From Gammaproteobacteria bacterium (GTDB lineage: Bacteria > Pseudomonadota > Gammaproteobacteria > S012-40): DNA of 9,090 nucleotides. Made by a program: the position numbers and the translations under genes. Position 1 is the stretch's first letter. The number at the start of each line of letters is the position of its first letter. This document shows, in pieces, positions 1 through 7,352 of the stretch. The notes below the pieces were generated by a model, which worked only from the letters and a program-made list of their open reading frames with translations, made no database searches and was not told the origin of the DNA. The stretch lies in the NCBI GenBank assembly GCA_015491615.1, contig WFVN01000191.1, positions 1-9,090 of the forward strand, given 5' to 3'.

Positions 1-1
1 C

Positions 2-739
2 CTGTTGCGCCGGGCCCTCGTCCACACCCTCCCCGAGCGCCGCCGCGCCCGGCGGCGAACAGGGCGCGGGCGCGGCGGCGCCGCCGTGCGCCTCCTGGAC
101 CGCCTGGGGATCGCCGCCGAGGCCCTCCCCGGCGAGACCTGCTGCGGCGCCCTGGAACACCACCTGGACGCCACCGCCCGCGCCCAGGCCCGCGCGCGCG
201 CCAATCTGACCCGCTGGCGGGCGGCCCTGGAGAGCGGGGCCGAGGCCATCGTCGGCCTCTCCTCCGCCTGCGTGCTGCAGATCCGCGAGTACCCGGAACT
301 CTTCGCCGACGACCCCACCTGGCGCGATCTCGCCGAGGCCGTCGTCCCCCGTTGCCTGGAACTGGGCCGGTTCCTCGCCGACCAGGACCTGCCCCAGCCC
401 CCGGACAGCCCCCGCGCCACCCTCGCCTGGCACCCGCCCTGCACCCTGCAGCACGGCCTCCGGGACGCGGACACCATCCCGCGCCTGTTGCAGCGCCTGG
501 GCTACCGCGTCCTCCTCCCCGCCGATGCGCACCTGTGCTGCGGCGCCGCCGGCGCCTACACCCTCCTCCAGCCGCACCTCTCGCAGCGCCTGGGCGAGGC
601 CAAGCGTGCGGCCCTCGAGGCCCTCGAACCCGAGGCCATCGTCACCGCCAACGTGGGCTGCCTGCTGCACCTGCAACGGCCCCACGGCCCGCCCGTGCGC
701 CATTGGGTGGAAGCGGCCCTGGAGGCCCTGGCGGGATAA
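2..739 (+). CDS. glcF: Glycolate oxidase iron-sulfur subunit GlcF, 3' part (5' end outside window)
   Basis: This is the C-terminal part of a cysteine-rich (CCG-domain) iron-sulfur protein that, in the GlcDEF complex, passes electrons from glycolate oxidation to the respiratory chain. The reading frame is open from the window edge. Seen in the sequence: a first CCG motif (GETCCGALEHHLDA), then SSAC about 35 residues later. A second complete CCG domain follows: HPPCTLQHG, then LCCGAAGAY, then ANVGC. The spacing and wording match GlcF better than heterodisulfide reductase HdrB or LldE. The protein ends at TAA 737-739, as expected for the family. Oddity: upstream of AAVRLLDRLG the frame reads as arginine-rich sequence. 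The GC(V/A)Q-type cysteine segment that should open the first CCG domain is absent. The gene converges on the SDR gene with a 42-base gap and no clear terminator. Confidence 0.85.
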   Translation: MLRRALVHTLPERRRARRRTGRGRGGAAVRLLDRLGIAAEALPGETCCGALEHHLDATARAQARARANLTRWRAALESGAEAIVGLSSACVLQIREYPELFADDPTWRDLAEAVVPRCLELGRFLADQDLPQPPDSPRATLAWHPPCTLQHGLRDADTIPRLLQRLGYRVLLPADAHLCCGAAGAYTLLQPHLSQRLGEAKRAALEALEPEAIVTANVGCLLHLQRPHGPPVRHWVEAALEALAG

Positions 740-781
740 ACCGCCCCGGCTGGCCCGCGCAAAGGCCGAAAACCGGACCCC

Positions 782-1540
782 TCAGCGCCGCTCGTCGTAG
801 AGGCGGGCATAGCCCTCGGGGTCGAGGATCTCGCGGATATCCACGAAGGCACCGCTGGGGTAATCGGTGCGGATGCGCTCGCGCAGGGCCAACACCCGCC
901 GGGCGGCGGTGTCGGGGTCGGGCATGGCCTCGGTGCCGCGCGCCGCGCGCAGTCGTTGCAGGGCGGGGAAGGCCTCGGCGTCGGCCTCCTCGCACAGGTA
1001 GTCCATCATGGGCGTGTCGACGATGCCGGGAGCCACGGCGCTGACGTGGGTGCGGGGGAATTCGTGCGCATAGAGGCGGGCGAGCATGTTGAGGGCGGCC
1101 TTGGAGAGGGAATAGGCACCCCAGCCCTTGTTGCCCAGACGGGAGGCGCCGGAGGAGATCATGATCACCTGACGTACGGGGCGGCCCCAACGGGACAGCC
1201 AATCCATCACCGCCTTGTTGGCCCACAAGTTCACCTCCATCACCGCTTTGGCCTCATCCATGGACATCTCGGCGAGGAAACCGATGCGCCCCAGCACCCC
1301 GGCGTTGAGGATCACCAGATCCAGGCCGGGGGCCTCGTCCAGCAGATTCGTCAAGACCGGGAGCAGGCGTCCGTAGTCGGTGAGGTCACAGCGGACGTGC
1401 CGGAGACCGGGCAGATCGGTATCGCGCCGACTGCACCCGTACACCCGCCAACCGTCCTCGATCAGGGCAGTGACGAACCCCCGCCCCAGGCCGGAGCTGG
1501 TACCGGTGACGAAGGCGATGGGGGATGACGTCTCGCTCAT
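782..1540 (-). CDS. Short-chain dehydrogenase/reductase (SDR) family oxidoreductase
   Basis: A 252-residue classical SDR, an NAD(P)-dependent cytoplasmic oxidoreductase with a Rossmann fold. Visible motifs are TGTSSGLG (12-19, cofactor binding), NAG (79-81), catalytic N104, S130, Y143 and K147 (YSLSK), and PG at 171-172 followed by IVDT. SRR at 37-39, after the second strand, suggests NADP(H) preference. The start was placed at MSETSS because GGGAG lies 6 bases upstream; the longer frame adds 22 residues that are not SDR-like. The substrate cannot be told; the short, loosely sepiapterin-reductase-like C-terminus is no guide. A small inverted repeat (ATACT-CCCA-AGTAT, 1543-1556) surrounds the ribosome site and could affect translation. 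No ECF-type motif precedes it, so it is probably not part of the sigma-controlled set. Confidence 0.9.
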   Translation of the reverse strand: MSETSSPIAFVTGTSSGLGRGFVTALIEDGWRVYGCSRRDTDLPGLRHVRCDLTDYGRLLPVLTNLLDEAPGLDLVILNAGVLGRIGFLAEMSMDEAKAVMEVNLWANKAVMDWLSRWGRPVRQVIMISSGASRLGNKGWGAYSLSKAALNMLARLYAHEFPRTHVSAVAPGIVDTPMMDYLCEEADAEAFPALQRLRAARGTEAMPDPDTAARRVLALRERIRTDYPSGAFVDIREILDPEGYARLYDERR

Positions 1541-1568
1541 GGATACTCCCAAGTATGGACCCGCCGGG

Positions 1569-1602
1569 ATTGTAACGACCGCATGCCCACCCGAGAAACA
1601 CC
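1569..1602 (-). promoter_or_regulatory. Possible sigma-70-like promoter for the SDR gene
   Basis: On the minus strand TACAAT (1574-1569) is a good -10 match about 29 bases before the SDR start. Seventeen bases further upstream the -35 position holds a poor hexamer (TTCTCG, about 3 of 6 matches). The -10 stands out in GC-rich surroundings, but the evidence is weak. Confidence 0.3.
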
Positions 1603-1620
1603 CCACCGGGCAAAGTCGCT

Positions 1621-1643
1621 ACGAAACCGCGCCACGGCGCAGC
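1621..1643 (-). terminator. Weak hairpin, possible terminator of the 1706-2497 gene
   Basis: On the minus strand GCTGCGCC pairs with GGCGCGGT (five G:C pairs, one further C:G pair and two G:T wobbles, very short loop) and is followed by TTTCGT. It lies about 63 bases past the stop of the gene at 1706-2497 and before the SDR gene. The T-tract is poor, so read-through into the SDR gene is possible. Apart from this hairpin and the possible SDR promoter, the 165-base gap shows nothing recognisable. Confidence 0.27.
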
Positions 1644-1705
1644 CACCGCCGGCACCGACGGCCCTGATCGCCACCGATACCGACAGCAGGAGCGCAGTCG
1701 CGTGC

Positions 1706-2497
1706 TCAAGGCACCGGCGGAAACCAGTCCTTGTCTTCGCAAGAAGCGGTCACCGTCACCGGATAGGTGCGCTTTACTTTGTTCGCCCACCCGGTACATG
1801 CGCCGAACACTTCGATTTTCTTCATCAAGGTCTTGCTCACCACCTTCTGTGAATTGTTGTGACCGCCATTCCCACTGATCCAATCACCGCCCAGGGCCTG
1901 GTAGCACGCCTTTCCGAATTCTTTGGCGGTGAATGGCTGGATATTGATTTTCTTGGCATAAGACTTCGCCTTCGTGGCGCCTTGAATGATGGCAACCTGC
2001 TTGTGATGCCCAGGGACCCGGTAGGCAAGCCAAGAAACGGACGTACCCTGCGGGCAGCTCATGGAAACGCGAACGGGCACATTCAAATTGCCGTGCTGGG
2101 TGGCCAACACATGGCGTCCGATTTCGTTGCCGTTGACGACGTAACTGCCGTGTTTCATGGGGACTTTGGCTTTAGTGCCTCCGAGCTGAGCCAACTTCGG
2201 CAGATATTCTCCCCCTTTGGGGGCCTTGACGATGATGCCGGAAGAGGCTGCGTACGATGTCGCTTGGGCCGACATGCGCCGGGGAGTGCGTTGCTCGACG
2301 CTCCCTTTCTGGAAAGCCAAAGGCCTGATGCTGGCCCTTTCCATCTTTTCCAAATTTCTCGTGGTCGGCTGCGACGATCTCGTGTCCGCAGCGACCGTCG
2401 AGGCCGTGACGGCCAGGGTCGCTCCGATCGCCAAGACGCCCAGTCCACGAAGGGGGTTCGATTGAACAAGCTTCGATTTTACAGACATCTTGCTCAT
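1706..2497 (-). CDS. Secreted basic protein of unknown function with four cysteines
   Basis: A 263-residue protein not recognised as any known family. The start (MSKMSVKSK) is supported by AAAGGAG about 7 bases upstream; a longer frame (from 2581) would run through the promoter. It has a Sec signal peptide: basic N-region, hydrophobic GLGVLAIGATLAVTAS, probable cleavage after TVAA (residue 37). The mature part begins with a low-complexity S/T/R/Q-rich stretch (38-85). A lysine-rich domain follows with cysteines at 148, 198, 234 and 253, compatible with two disulfides in the periplasm or outside. Lysine and arginine clearly outnumber acidic residues. Base composition is visibly less GC-rich than the flanking genes, which may mean relaxed codon selection or transfer. 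An ECF-type promoter lies upstream (2551-2581), the same motif found before the gene at 2799-4106, so the two are probably co-regulated although their sequences are not obviously homologous. Confidence 0.8.
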   Translation of the reverse strand: MSKMSVKSKLVQSNPLRGLGVLAIGATLAVTASTVAADTRSSQPTTRNLEKMERASIRPLAFQKGSVEQRTPRRMSAQATSYAASSGIIVKAPKGGEYLPKLAQLGGTKAKVPMKHGSYVVNGNEIGRHVLATQHGNLNVPVRVSMSCPQGTSVSWLAYRVPGHHKQVAIIQGATKAKSYAKKINIQPFTAKEFGKACYQALGGDWISGNGGHNNSQKVVSKTLMKKIEVFGACTGWANKVKRTYPVTVTASCEDKDWFPPVP

Positions 2498-2550
2498 GAC
2501 ATGCTCCTTTGATGTCGCCTGGAGAACCGGCCCGTCCGGTCCCTTCGCCT

Positions 2551-2581
2551 CTGGGTCGCAGGCGACGCTCGAACGGTTCAA
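2551..2581 (-). promoter_or_regulatory. Putative ECF-sigma promoter, site A
   Basis: The minus strand reads TTGAACC (2581-2575), 16 bases, then CGACCCAG (2558-2551). The -10 lies 53 bases before the start codon, leaving a 5' UTR of roughly 45-50 bases. The 11-base block TTGAACCGTTC is identical to the one at site B, and both sites share CGACCCAG. Bases just upstream of the -35 are AT-rich (CAAAATCA). Assignment to the ECF sigma factor encoded at 7349-7903 is inferred from the recurrence of the motif. Confidence 0.75.
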
Positions 2582-2755
2582 TGATTTTGCTTGTCGTGCT
2601 CAGGCAACCCGTGGCCCCGCACCATCAGGCTGGATTAAGCTGTTCGTTTCGACTCCGTCGAGAGACCTCGGCGAGCGCCGCTCGCGTTCAATCGACCTCG
2701 CTTGACCCGATGCCGTGACCGAACCGTTCGGGAAATTTCCCTGGGCTGACGAAAC

Positions 2756-2782
2756 GGCGCGGCCCCGTGACGGGGCCGCGCC
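2756..2782 (-). terminator. Strong GC hairpin, terminator of the 2799-4106 gene
   Basis: A perfect 12-bp stem (GGCGCGGCCCCG with its complement) and a 3-base loop lie 16 bases past the stop codon of the minus-strand gene ending at 2799. On the minus strand the stem is followed by GTTTCGTC, a short and imperfect T-tract. Its position in the gap between two same-strand genes, each with its own ECF-type promoter, suggests they are transcribed separately. Confidence 0.75.
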
Positions 2783-2798
2783 CGAGAGAGCGGAGGGC

Positions 2799-4106
2799 TC
2801 ACTGCCCCGCGCGAGACGGTGGGTCGATGGCCAACGGAGAAAACTGCATGCTACGCATGGGCTGGCTGCCCACCCCGCTGGTGGAGAGAGTGCCGGAAGC
2901 GGTGGGCAGGCACCGGCGCTGGAAGACCACTGGCTTGGACTTGCGCACATAGGTCTTGCCGTCGGTACCCTTCCACTGGACCACCAGGCGGGTCTTGCCG
3001 GTCACGTAGCCCGAGTTCTTGTTTTGCCATGTCTGCGTGATCGTGGAAGTGGCCGACCCGGAGCCCTTGCCGTTCATGCTCCAATTCAGCTTCTTGCCGG
3101 CGCCCTTGACGGGGGCGAGATATTCCAACCACGCCTTACCGGAGAGGCCGTGGCGGTGCTTGGCGTGGATGGTGGCGCTGAACTCCACCTTACCGGGGCA
3201 CTGCATGGCCTGCTTGGCCTTTTTGACCTTGAAGCTCTTGATGGAAACGGTGTTCCCGTTGATGGGCACGGGATAGGTGACCGTCACGAGGAAATTGTTG
3301 CCCTGGCTCTTGACCTTGGTGACTTTCCAATTCGGCGCGATCTTGTTGAGCTTCGATTTCACCTGCTCGGCCACCGCCGTACGCAGGGCGTTGCTGCTCA
3401 GTCGCTGGGCGAGCTGCTGGCGAACGGTGCCGCGGAGCTTCTTGTAGATCGCATTGCCGATGCTCTTGCACAAATCGTTGGCGATGGAGCACCATTTCGA
3501 CAGGATCTTCAGATCCCCCTTGAAATCGACGTGCTGGCTGCTCACGGGTTTGAACGAAATGCCCCCTTTGTAGGCGACAGGGACCAGGTGCACCTTGACC
3601 CAGGCGTTGTCGAGCTGCATGTCTCGGTCCAGCTTGTTTTTACACGGACTCCAGTTCTCCCCGATTCTCTTGATGCACTTTCCCTTGATCTCCCGGCCCT
3701 GGCTCTCGAAGTGGAGTGTGAAATCCAGCCCCGATCCGTGCGCCCCCACCTGGATGGACTGGCTGTTCATGTCGCTCACGTAGTGGCGCAGGTAGCGGGC
3801 CAAAGACCCGACCTTGGTGCTCCGCTCGGGGATGTCGAAATAGTAGGTCTGCCCTCCCGGCAGGCGCACGTAACTCTCCTGGGAAAGCCAGCTTACCTCG
3901 TATTTGTTCTTGGATTTCTTCTTTTTCGGATGTTTGCTCCCGTAGTTGTCGAGACGGACCTGCGTTCCCTGCAGAGCGGCGTTGAAGGCCGCCGCCATCG
4001 CCGCCTTGGGGATGACGATGGTCTTGGTCTCCGACGTGGCAAATGCCTGCGTGCTGGCAAGAACAGTGGACAGAACAACGGTCGTCAGAACTGTTGTATA
4101 TTTCAT
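2799..4106 (-). CDS. Secreted lysine-rich protein of unknown function, two-part, with Ig-like C-terminal region
   Basis: A 435-residue exported protein, family not recognised. The start MKYTTVL is preceded by AGGAG with 7-base spacing. Signal peptide: 1-23, cleavage after AFA. A basic patch (KKKKSKNK, 61-68) follows. Six cysteines sit at 144, 155, 206, 213, 303 and 399. Residues 155-255 alternate beta-like strands with a long amphipathic helix (KLRGTVRQQLAQRLSSNALR). This is loosely reminiscent of tubular lipid-binding (TULIP/BPI-like) proteins, but that is only a guess. Residues 303-399 run from CPGKVEFSATI to PVVFQRRC and look like an all-beta Ig-like domain closed by its two terminal cysteines. 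The gene is less GC-rich than its plus-strand neighbours, strongly lysine-rich, and divergent from the barrel/sigma operon. It has its own ECF-type promoter (4167-4198) and a terminator, so it is probably monocistronic and co-regulated with that operon. Confidence 0.8.
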   Translation of the reverse strand: MKYTTVLTTVVLSTVLASTQAFATSETKTIVIPKAAMAAAFNAALQGTQVRLDNYGSKHPKKKKSKNKYEVSWLSQESYVRLPGGQTYYFDIPERSTKVGSLARYLRHYVSDMNSQSIQVGAHGSGLDFTLHFESQGREIKGKCIKRIGENWSPCKNKLDRDMQLDNAWVKVHLVPVAYKGGISFKPVSSQHVDFKGDLKILSKWCSIANDLCKSIGNAIYKKLRGTVRQQLAQRLSSNALRTAVAEQVKSKLNKIAPNWKVTKVKSQGNNFLVTVTYPVPINGNTVSIKSFKVKKAKQAMQCPGKVEFSATIHAKHRHGLSGKAWLEYLAPVKGAGKKLNWSMNGKGSGSATSTITQTWQNKNSGYVTGKTRLVVQWKGTDGKTYVRKSKPVVFQRRCLPTASGTLSTSGVGSQPMRSMQFSPLAIDPPSRAGQ

Positions 4107-4166
4107 GGCGTTCTCCTTCTCCTGTCGTCTTCGGGCTTCTCCCGGCGCCTTCCGGCCGGTTCGGTA

Positions 4167-4198
4167 CTGGGTCGAACGCCCCGTGGAGAACGGTTCAA
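4167..4198 (-). promoter_or_regulatory. Putative ECF-sigma promoter, site B
   Basis: The minus strand reads TTGAACC (4198-4192), 17 bases, then CGACCCAG (4174-4167), with the -10 ending 60 bases before the start codon at 4106. It shares the 11-base TTGAACCGTTC block and CGACCCAG with site A. Immediately upstream lies a pure A/T tract that could act as an UP element. It stands back to back with site C. Confidence 0.78.
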
Positions 4199-4213
4199 AA
4201 AAATTTTTTGAAC
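4193..4213. repeat. Perfect AT-rich palindrome formed by two back-to-back -35 elements
   Basis: The sequence is GTTC, seven A, six T, GAAC: 10-base arms around one central base. Each arm end is the TTGAAC -35 of a divergent promoter (site B leftward, site C rightward), and the A/T tract between them is shared as the upstream region of both. It could equally bind a dimeric regulator, but the -10 boxes at the right distance on both sides favour the promoter reading. Confidence 0.75.
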
Positions 4214-4238
4214 TCCGACGGCCCATCCGCCCGACCCA
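4208..4238 (+). promoter_or_regulatory. Putative ECF-sigma promoter, site C, for the barrel/sigma operon
   Basis: TTGAACT (4208-4214), 17 bases, CGACCCA (4232-4238), followed by T. The predicted transcript would start near 4245, about 58 bases before the chosen start of the first gene. As the gene train downstream includes the ECF sigma factor itself, this site would give autoregulation. Confidence 0.72.
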
Positions 4239-4302
4239 TGAGTCGGACGCGGTCGTACGGCCGAACATGAATGAGCGAACTAAGACCAGGAGAGCCCGGA
4301 GC

Positions 4303-6237
4303 ATGCCTTCCCCGCACAGATCGGGTCAGGACCGCCAGCGATGGCGGATGATCCTCTTACTGTTCTTGTTCCACCGCCCCGTGTGGGGCGAACCAGCCCT
4401 GCTTCCCACGGCAGAGGGCTTCTGGACCCCGGACGCCCCTCTGCGCATCGAGGCCGGCGCCTTGGCCGGGGCCGGACCGGAGCGCCGGGCGGTGGAGCTG
4501 GACGACATGGACGTGACGGCGCTGCTGACGGTGGAAGGAAACGTACTGGTGTTGCGACCGGCCCAACCCCTCGCGCCCGGCTGGCACCATCTGCGCCTGG
4601 TGGAGTACACCGAGGACGGGGAAATCATCGAACGCGGCGCCTGGCGCTTCGAAGTGCGCCGCTCCCGCCTGTGGCGCGAACGCGACGGGGAATGGCAAGC
4701 GGGCCTTGCCCTCAATCGCGCCCTGGGCCAGGTCCCCGCCGCGCCCCGGACCACCCTCGAAGGCACGGGAAGGGCCAACGGCGCCGTGGAGAGCGGCCGA
4801 TGGCGCCTGCAGGGCGAGTCGGATCTGATCTACCAGCCACGCGACGAGCTGCGCTCCCAGACCATGTCGCCGCTGGACGCCAGCGCCTTCGCCGCCAGCG
4901 CGACGCGCGGCCCCTGGCGCCTCGCTGCTGGCCAACAGACACCGCTGGTCCCCGGCCTGATTGCCGAAGATGGCTTCCTGCGCCGCGGCGTCAGCCTCGG
5001 CTTCGAACGTCCGCGCCGGGGCACCCGGGTCACCGCCTTCGCCCTGCGCAGCCAGGAGGTGGTGGGCCTCGCCGCCGGCCTCACCCCCACCGACGACGAC
5101 CGCCTCACCGGCCTGACCCTGACCACCCGTCCCCTCGCCGGTCGTCGCGAAGACCTCCTCGTCAGCGCCACCTGGTTGCAAGGCCGCGATCCAGGGGCGG
5201 TGGGCGACGGGGTGGGAGGGGACCCGGACCTCGCCGCCCGCGGCGACGCCTACGCCCTCGCCGTGGATACCTTCTTGTGGCAACGCCGCCTGCGCCTGCG
5301 CGGCGAATGGGCCGGCAGCCGCTACGACTACGACGGCGCAGGGCCGCTCACCGCCGAGCGATCCCGCGCCCACGCCCTGTGGGCCGGCTACACCCCGGCC
5401 CGCCCCCTGAACCTGGGACAGACCCAGGTGAACTGGGAGACCGGCGTGGAGTGGCGCCGTCTCGGCAGTTTCTTCCGCAGCCTGGCCAACCCCAGCGCCG
5501 GGGCCGACCGGGCGGGGTGGCGCGCCTTCTTCACCGCCACCTGGGACGGCTTCGACCTGCGCCTCGACGGCGGGCGGGAACGCGACAACGTGGACGCCCT
5601 GCCCGCCCTGCCGCGCATCGCCATCGACCGCTGGGGCGCGGCCCTCGCCTGGTCGCCCGTCCAATGGCAACCGCCGGGCTGGCTCGGCCAGCCGCGCCTG
5701 GGGCTCGATACGCAACGGAGCGGACAGGCGGTGGAGCGGGAGGGCGGCGGCCTGGCGGTGGGCGCGACTCGCCGGACACGGACGACCACCCTCTCTGCCG
5801 GGTTCGATTACCCGCTGGGCCGCTGGTCCCTCACCCACACCCTGGCCTGGGACGAGGACCTCGCCCAAGGAAGCGAAAGCACGAGCCGCGCCAACGAACT
5901 GAGCCTGGGGCTCCAACCCTGGGAGAGTGTCACCCTCGATCTCACCTGGCAACGGGAGCGCTACGACGGCGGCGGCGAGACGACCACCAGCGAAGTGACC
6001 GACCTCGCCCTCTCACAACGCCTCTCCCCTCGCCTCGCCCTCCAACTCGGCCACAGCCGGGAACGCCAGAACGGCCCCTGGACGCAAAGCCGCGCCACCG
6101 CCACCCAGATCCAGCTCCAGTGGTGGCCGCGGCAAAGCGTCACCGTCACCCTGGAAGGCAGCGACAACCGCTACCGCGCCGAAACCGAGCAGCGCGCGCA
6201 GCAGATCTTCCTGCGCCTCGATCTCACCTGGTCCTAG
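4303..6237 (+). CDS. Predicted outer-membrane beta-barrel protein with N-terminal Ig-like domain
   Basis: A 644-residue protein, first of the ECF-linked gene train. The start at MPSPHRSG is chosen because AGGAGA lies about 10 bases upstream. ATG 4267 (no ribosome site) and ATG 4348 (inside the signal peptide) are alternatives. Signal peptide: basic N-region, core ILLLFLFHRPVW, probable cleavage after VWG (residue 29). Residues 33-120 look like a small Ig-like fold, with the typical LAPGWHHLRLVEY turn and ending in WRFEV. From about 125 to the end there are many amphipathic strands with alternating W/Y/L/V and polar residues, charged D/R/E-rich loops and no long hydrophobic helix. The protein closes with FLRLDLTWS, close to an outer-membrane C-terminal signature. 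No TonB box, POTRA or plug domain is evident, so transport or surface-display function is unknown. An 11-base gap separates it from the next gene. Confidence 0.78.
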   Translation: MPSPHRSGQDRQRWRMILLLFLFHRPVWGEPALLPTAEGFWTPDAPLRIEAGALAGAGPERRAVELDDMDVTALLTVEGNVLVLRPAQPLAPGWHHLRLVEYTEDGEIIERGAWRFEVRRSRLWRERDGEWQAGLALNRALGQVPAAPRTTLEGTGRANGAVESGRWRLQGESDLIYQPRDELRSQTMSPLDASAFAASATRGPWRLAAGQQTPLVPGLIAEDGFLRRGVSLGFERPRRGTRVTAFALRSQEVVGLAAGLTPTDDDRLTGLTLTTRPLAGRREDLLVSATWLQGRDPGAVGDGVGGDPDLAARGDAYALAVDTFLWQRRLRLRGEWAGSRYDYDGAGPLTAERSRAHALWAGYTPARPLNLGQTQVNWETGVEWRRLGSFFRSLANPSAGADRAGWRAFFTATWDGFDLRLDGGRERDNVDALPALPRIAIDRWGAALAWSPVQWQPPGWLGQPRLGLDTQRSGQAVEREGGGLAVGATRRTRTTTLSAGFDYPLGRWSLTHTLAWDEDLAQGSESTSRANELSLGLQPWESVTLDLTWQRERYDGGGETTTSEVTDLALSQRLSPRLALQLGHSRERQNGPWTQSRATATQIQLQWWPRQSVTVTLEGSDNRYRAETEQRAQQIFLRLDLTWS

Positions 6238-6248
6238 GAGACACGCCC

Positions 6249-7352
6249 ATGAACCCGATGCCCTCGATGGCCCTGCTTTTTCTCCTCGCCACCCCCACCG
6301 CGCAGGCGGTCGTCACCGCCGTCACCGTGGCGCCGGGCAGCGCCGCCGTCCCGGTGGGCCAGACCACCACCCTGCAGCTACGCTGGACGGTGGAACGCAA
6401 CGCCGACGCTAGCGGCCGCCTCCCGGCCGGGGACGAGGTCGTCTCCGAACGGGGCGAGTTCCGCGACGACGCCGGCCGCCTGCTGGGCCGGGTGGAACGA
6501 CGCCTGCGCCAGACGCGCCCCGTCTCACCCAGCGACGTCTTCGACTTCCGCGAGACCGTGCGCGTGCCCACCGCCCTCCTCTACCAGGCCCACAGCGCCG
6601 GCCTGACGCGCATCCACTACCAGCGCGCCTTCGACGACGGCTACGGCCCCCGGAGCGCCGCCGCCGAATTGCGCCTCACCAGCGCCGCCGCGGCCGCCTT
6701 CGGCCTCTCGCGCCTGGCCCTGAGCTTCGAAGGGGGCTGGCTCCACCGGTTGGTGGCGCCGGGGGAGGCGCTGCGCCCGCGCGCGGTGGTGAACTTCACC
6801 GGTAGCGGCCAACTCCGCGCCACCTGGGAAGTGGCGGAACCGGCCACCACCCGCGGCGAACCGGTCTTCCGACCGCTGCAGAGCGTGCGCCGCTACCTCA
6901 CCGGCGGCGGCGAGGCCACCCTCGAAGGGCCGGCGCTACCCACCCGCGACCGGGGCACCTACCTGCTGCGGCTGCGCATCGACGCCCCCGAAACGGGCTT
7001 CGCACCGCCGGTCCTGCGTTACGTGGTGGCCCCCACCGAAGAAACGCCGACCGTACTGAAGGTGCAATCGCCGGCGGTCGGCGCCCCCCTCACCCCGGAA
7101 ACCCGTTTCCAGTGGACGCCGGTGGCCGGGGCACGCGCCTACCAAGTGGAGATCCGTGCCACCGAATCGGTGACCGGCCCGCCCCTCACCGGCCTGGTGA
7201 CGACGGCGGAACGCCAGCACGCCACCCTGCCGGCCCACACCCGCCGCCACCTGCCGCCCGGACGTTACTATTGGCGCCTGCTCGCCATCGGCGCCCAGGG
7301 CGACATCCTCGCGGCCAGCGCGCCGCGCGAACTGCGGGTCGGCGCGCCATGA
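6249..7352 (+). CDS. Periplasmic protein with fibronectin-III-like C-terminal domain
   Basis: A 367-residue exported protein. Start ATG 6249 has AGGAG 8 bases upstream, overlapping the stop of the barrel gene. Signal peptide: 1-20 (MALLFLLATPTAQA, cleavage after AQA). No cysteine follows the cleavage site, so it is soluble rather than a lipoprotein. Residues 22-260 appear all-beta with two repeat-like halves (VGQTTTLQLRWTV and AVVNFTGSGQLRATWEV). Residues 270-367 resemble a fibronectin-III/FecR-tail module: FQWTPVAGARAYQVEI, then LPPGRYYWRLLAIGAQGDI. The stop overlaps the sigma-factor start as ATGA, which suggests translational coupling. Its place between an outer-membrane barrel and an ECF switch suggests a periplasmic partner of the barrel or a sensor component; this is inference. 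Confidence 0.78.
   Translation: MNPMPSMALLFLLATPTAQAVVTAVTVAPGSAAVPVGQTTTLQLRWTVERNADASGRLPAGDEVVSERGEFRDDAGRLLGRVERRLRQTRPVSPSDVFDFRETVRVPTALLYQAHSAGLTRIHYQRAFDDGYGPRSAAAELRLTSAAAAAFGLSRLALSFEGGWLHRLVAPGEALRPRAVVNFTGSGQLRATWEVAEPATTRGEPVFRPLQSVRRYLTGGGEATLEGPALPTRDRGTYLLRLRIDAPETGFAPPVLRYVVAPTEETPTVLKVQSPAVGAPLTPETRFQWTPVAGARAYQVEIRATESVTGPPLTGLVTTAERQHATLPAHTRRHLPPGRYYWRLLAIGAQGDILAASAPRELRVGAP

Noticed and set aside
1859..2512. Plus-strand open frame opposite the 1706-2497 gene
   Set aside because: It is a shadow of the minus-strand secreted-protein gene; it has no start signals and no recognisable protein features.
2719..2750. Fifth ECF promoter candidate on the plus strand (GAACC at 2721)
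   Set aside because: At 16-17 bases downstream the sequence is GGGCTGA rather than CGACCCA, and no plus-strand gene follows.
2715..4211. Long plus-strand open frame opposite the 2799-4106 gene (498 codons)
   Set aside because: It lacks a ribosome site and signal or domain pattern. The minus-strand frame has a ribosome site, signal peptide, paired cysteines, promoter and terminator.
4193..4213. Palindrome read as a rho-independent terminator
   Set aside because: It has no GC stem, sits between divergent gene starts, and both halves serve better as -35 elements with matching -10 boxes.
4357..5952. Long minus-strand open frame (531 codons) opposite the barrel gene
   Set aside because: High GC content removes stop codons from the antisense frame; it is Gly/Ala/Glu-rich with no domain pattern, and the sense frame has a signal peptide and strand pattern.
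4341..6248. Upstream extension of the Fn3-like gene's frame back to 4341
   Set aside because: It is an out-of-frame Pro/Arg-rich reading of the barrel gene; a ribosome site and signal peptide place the real start at 6249.
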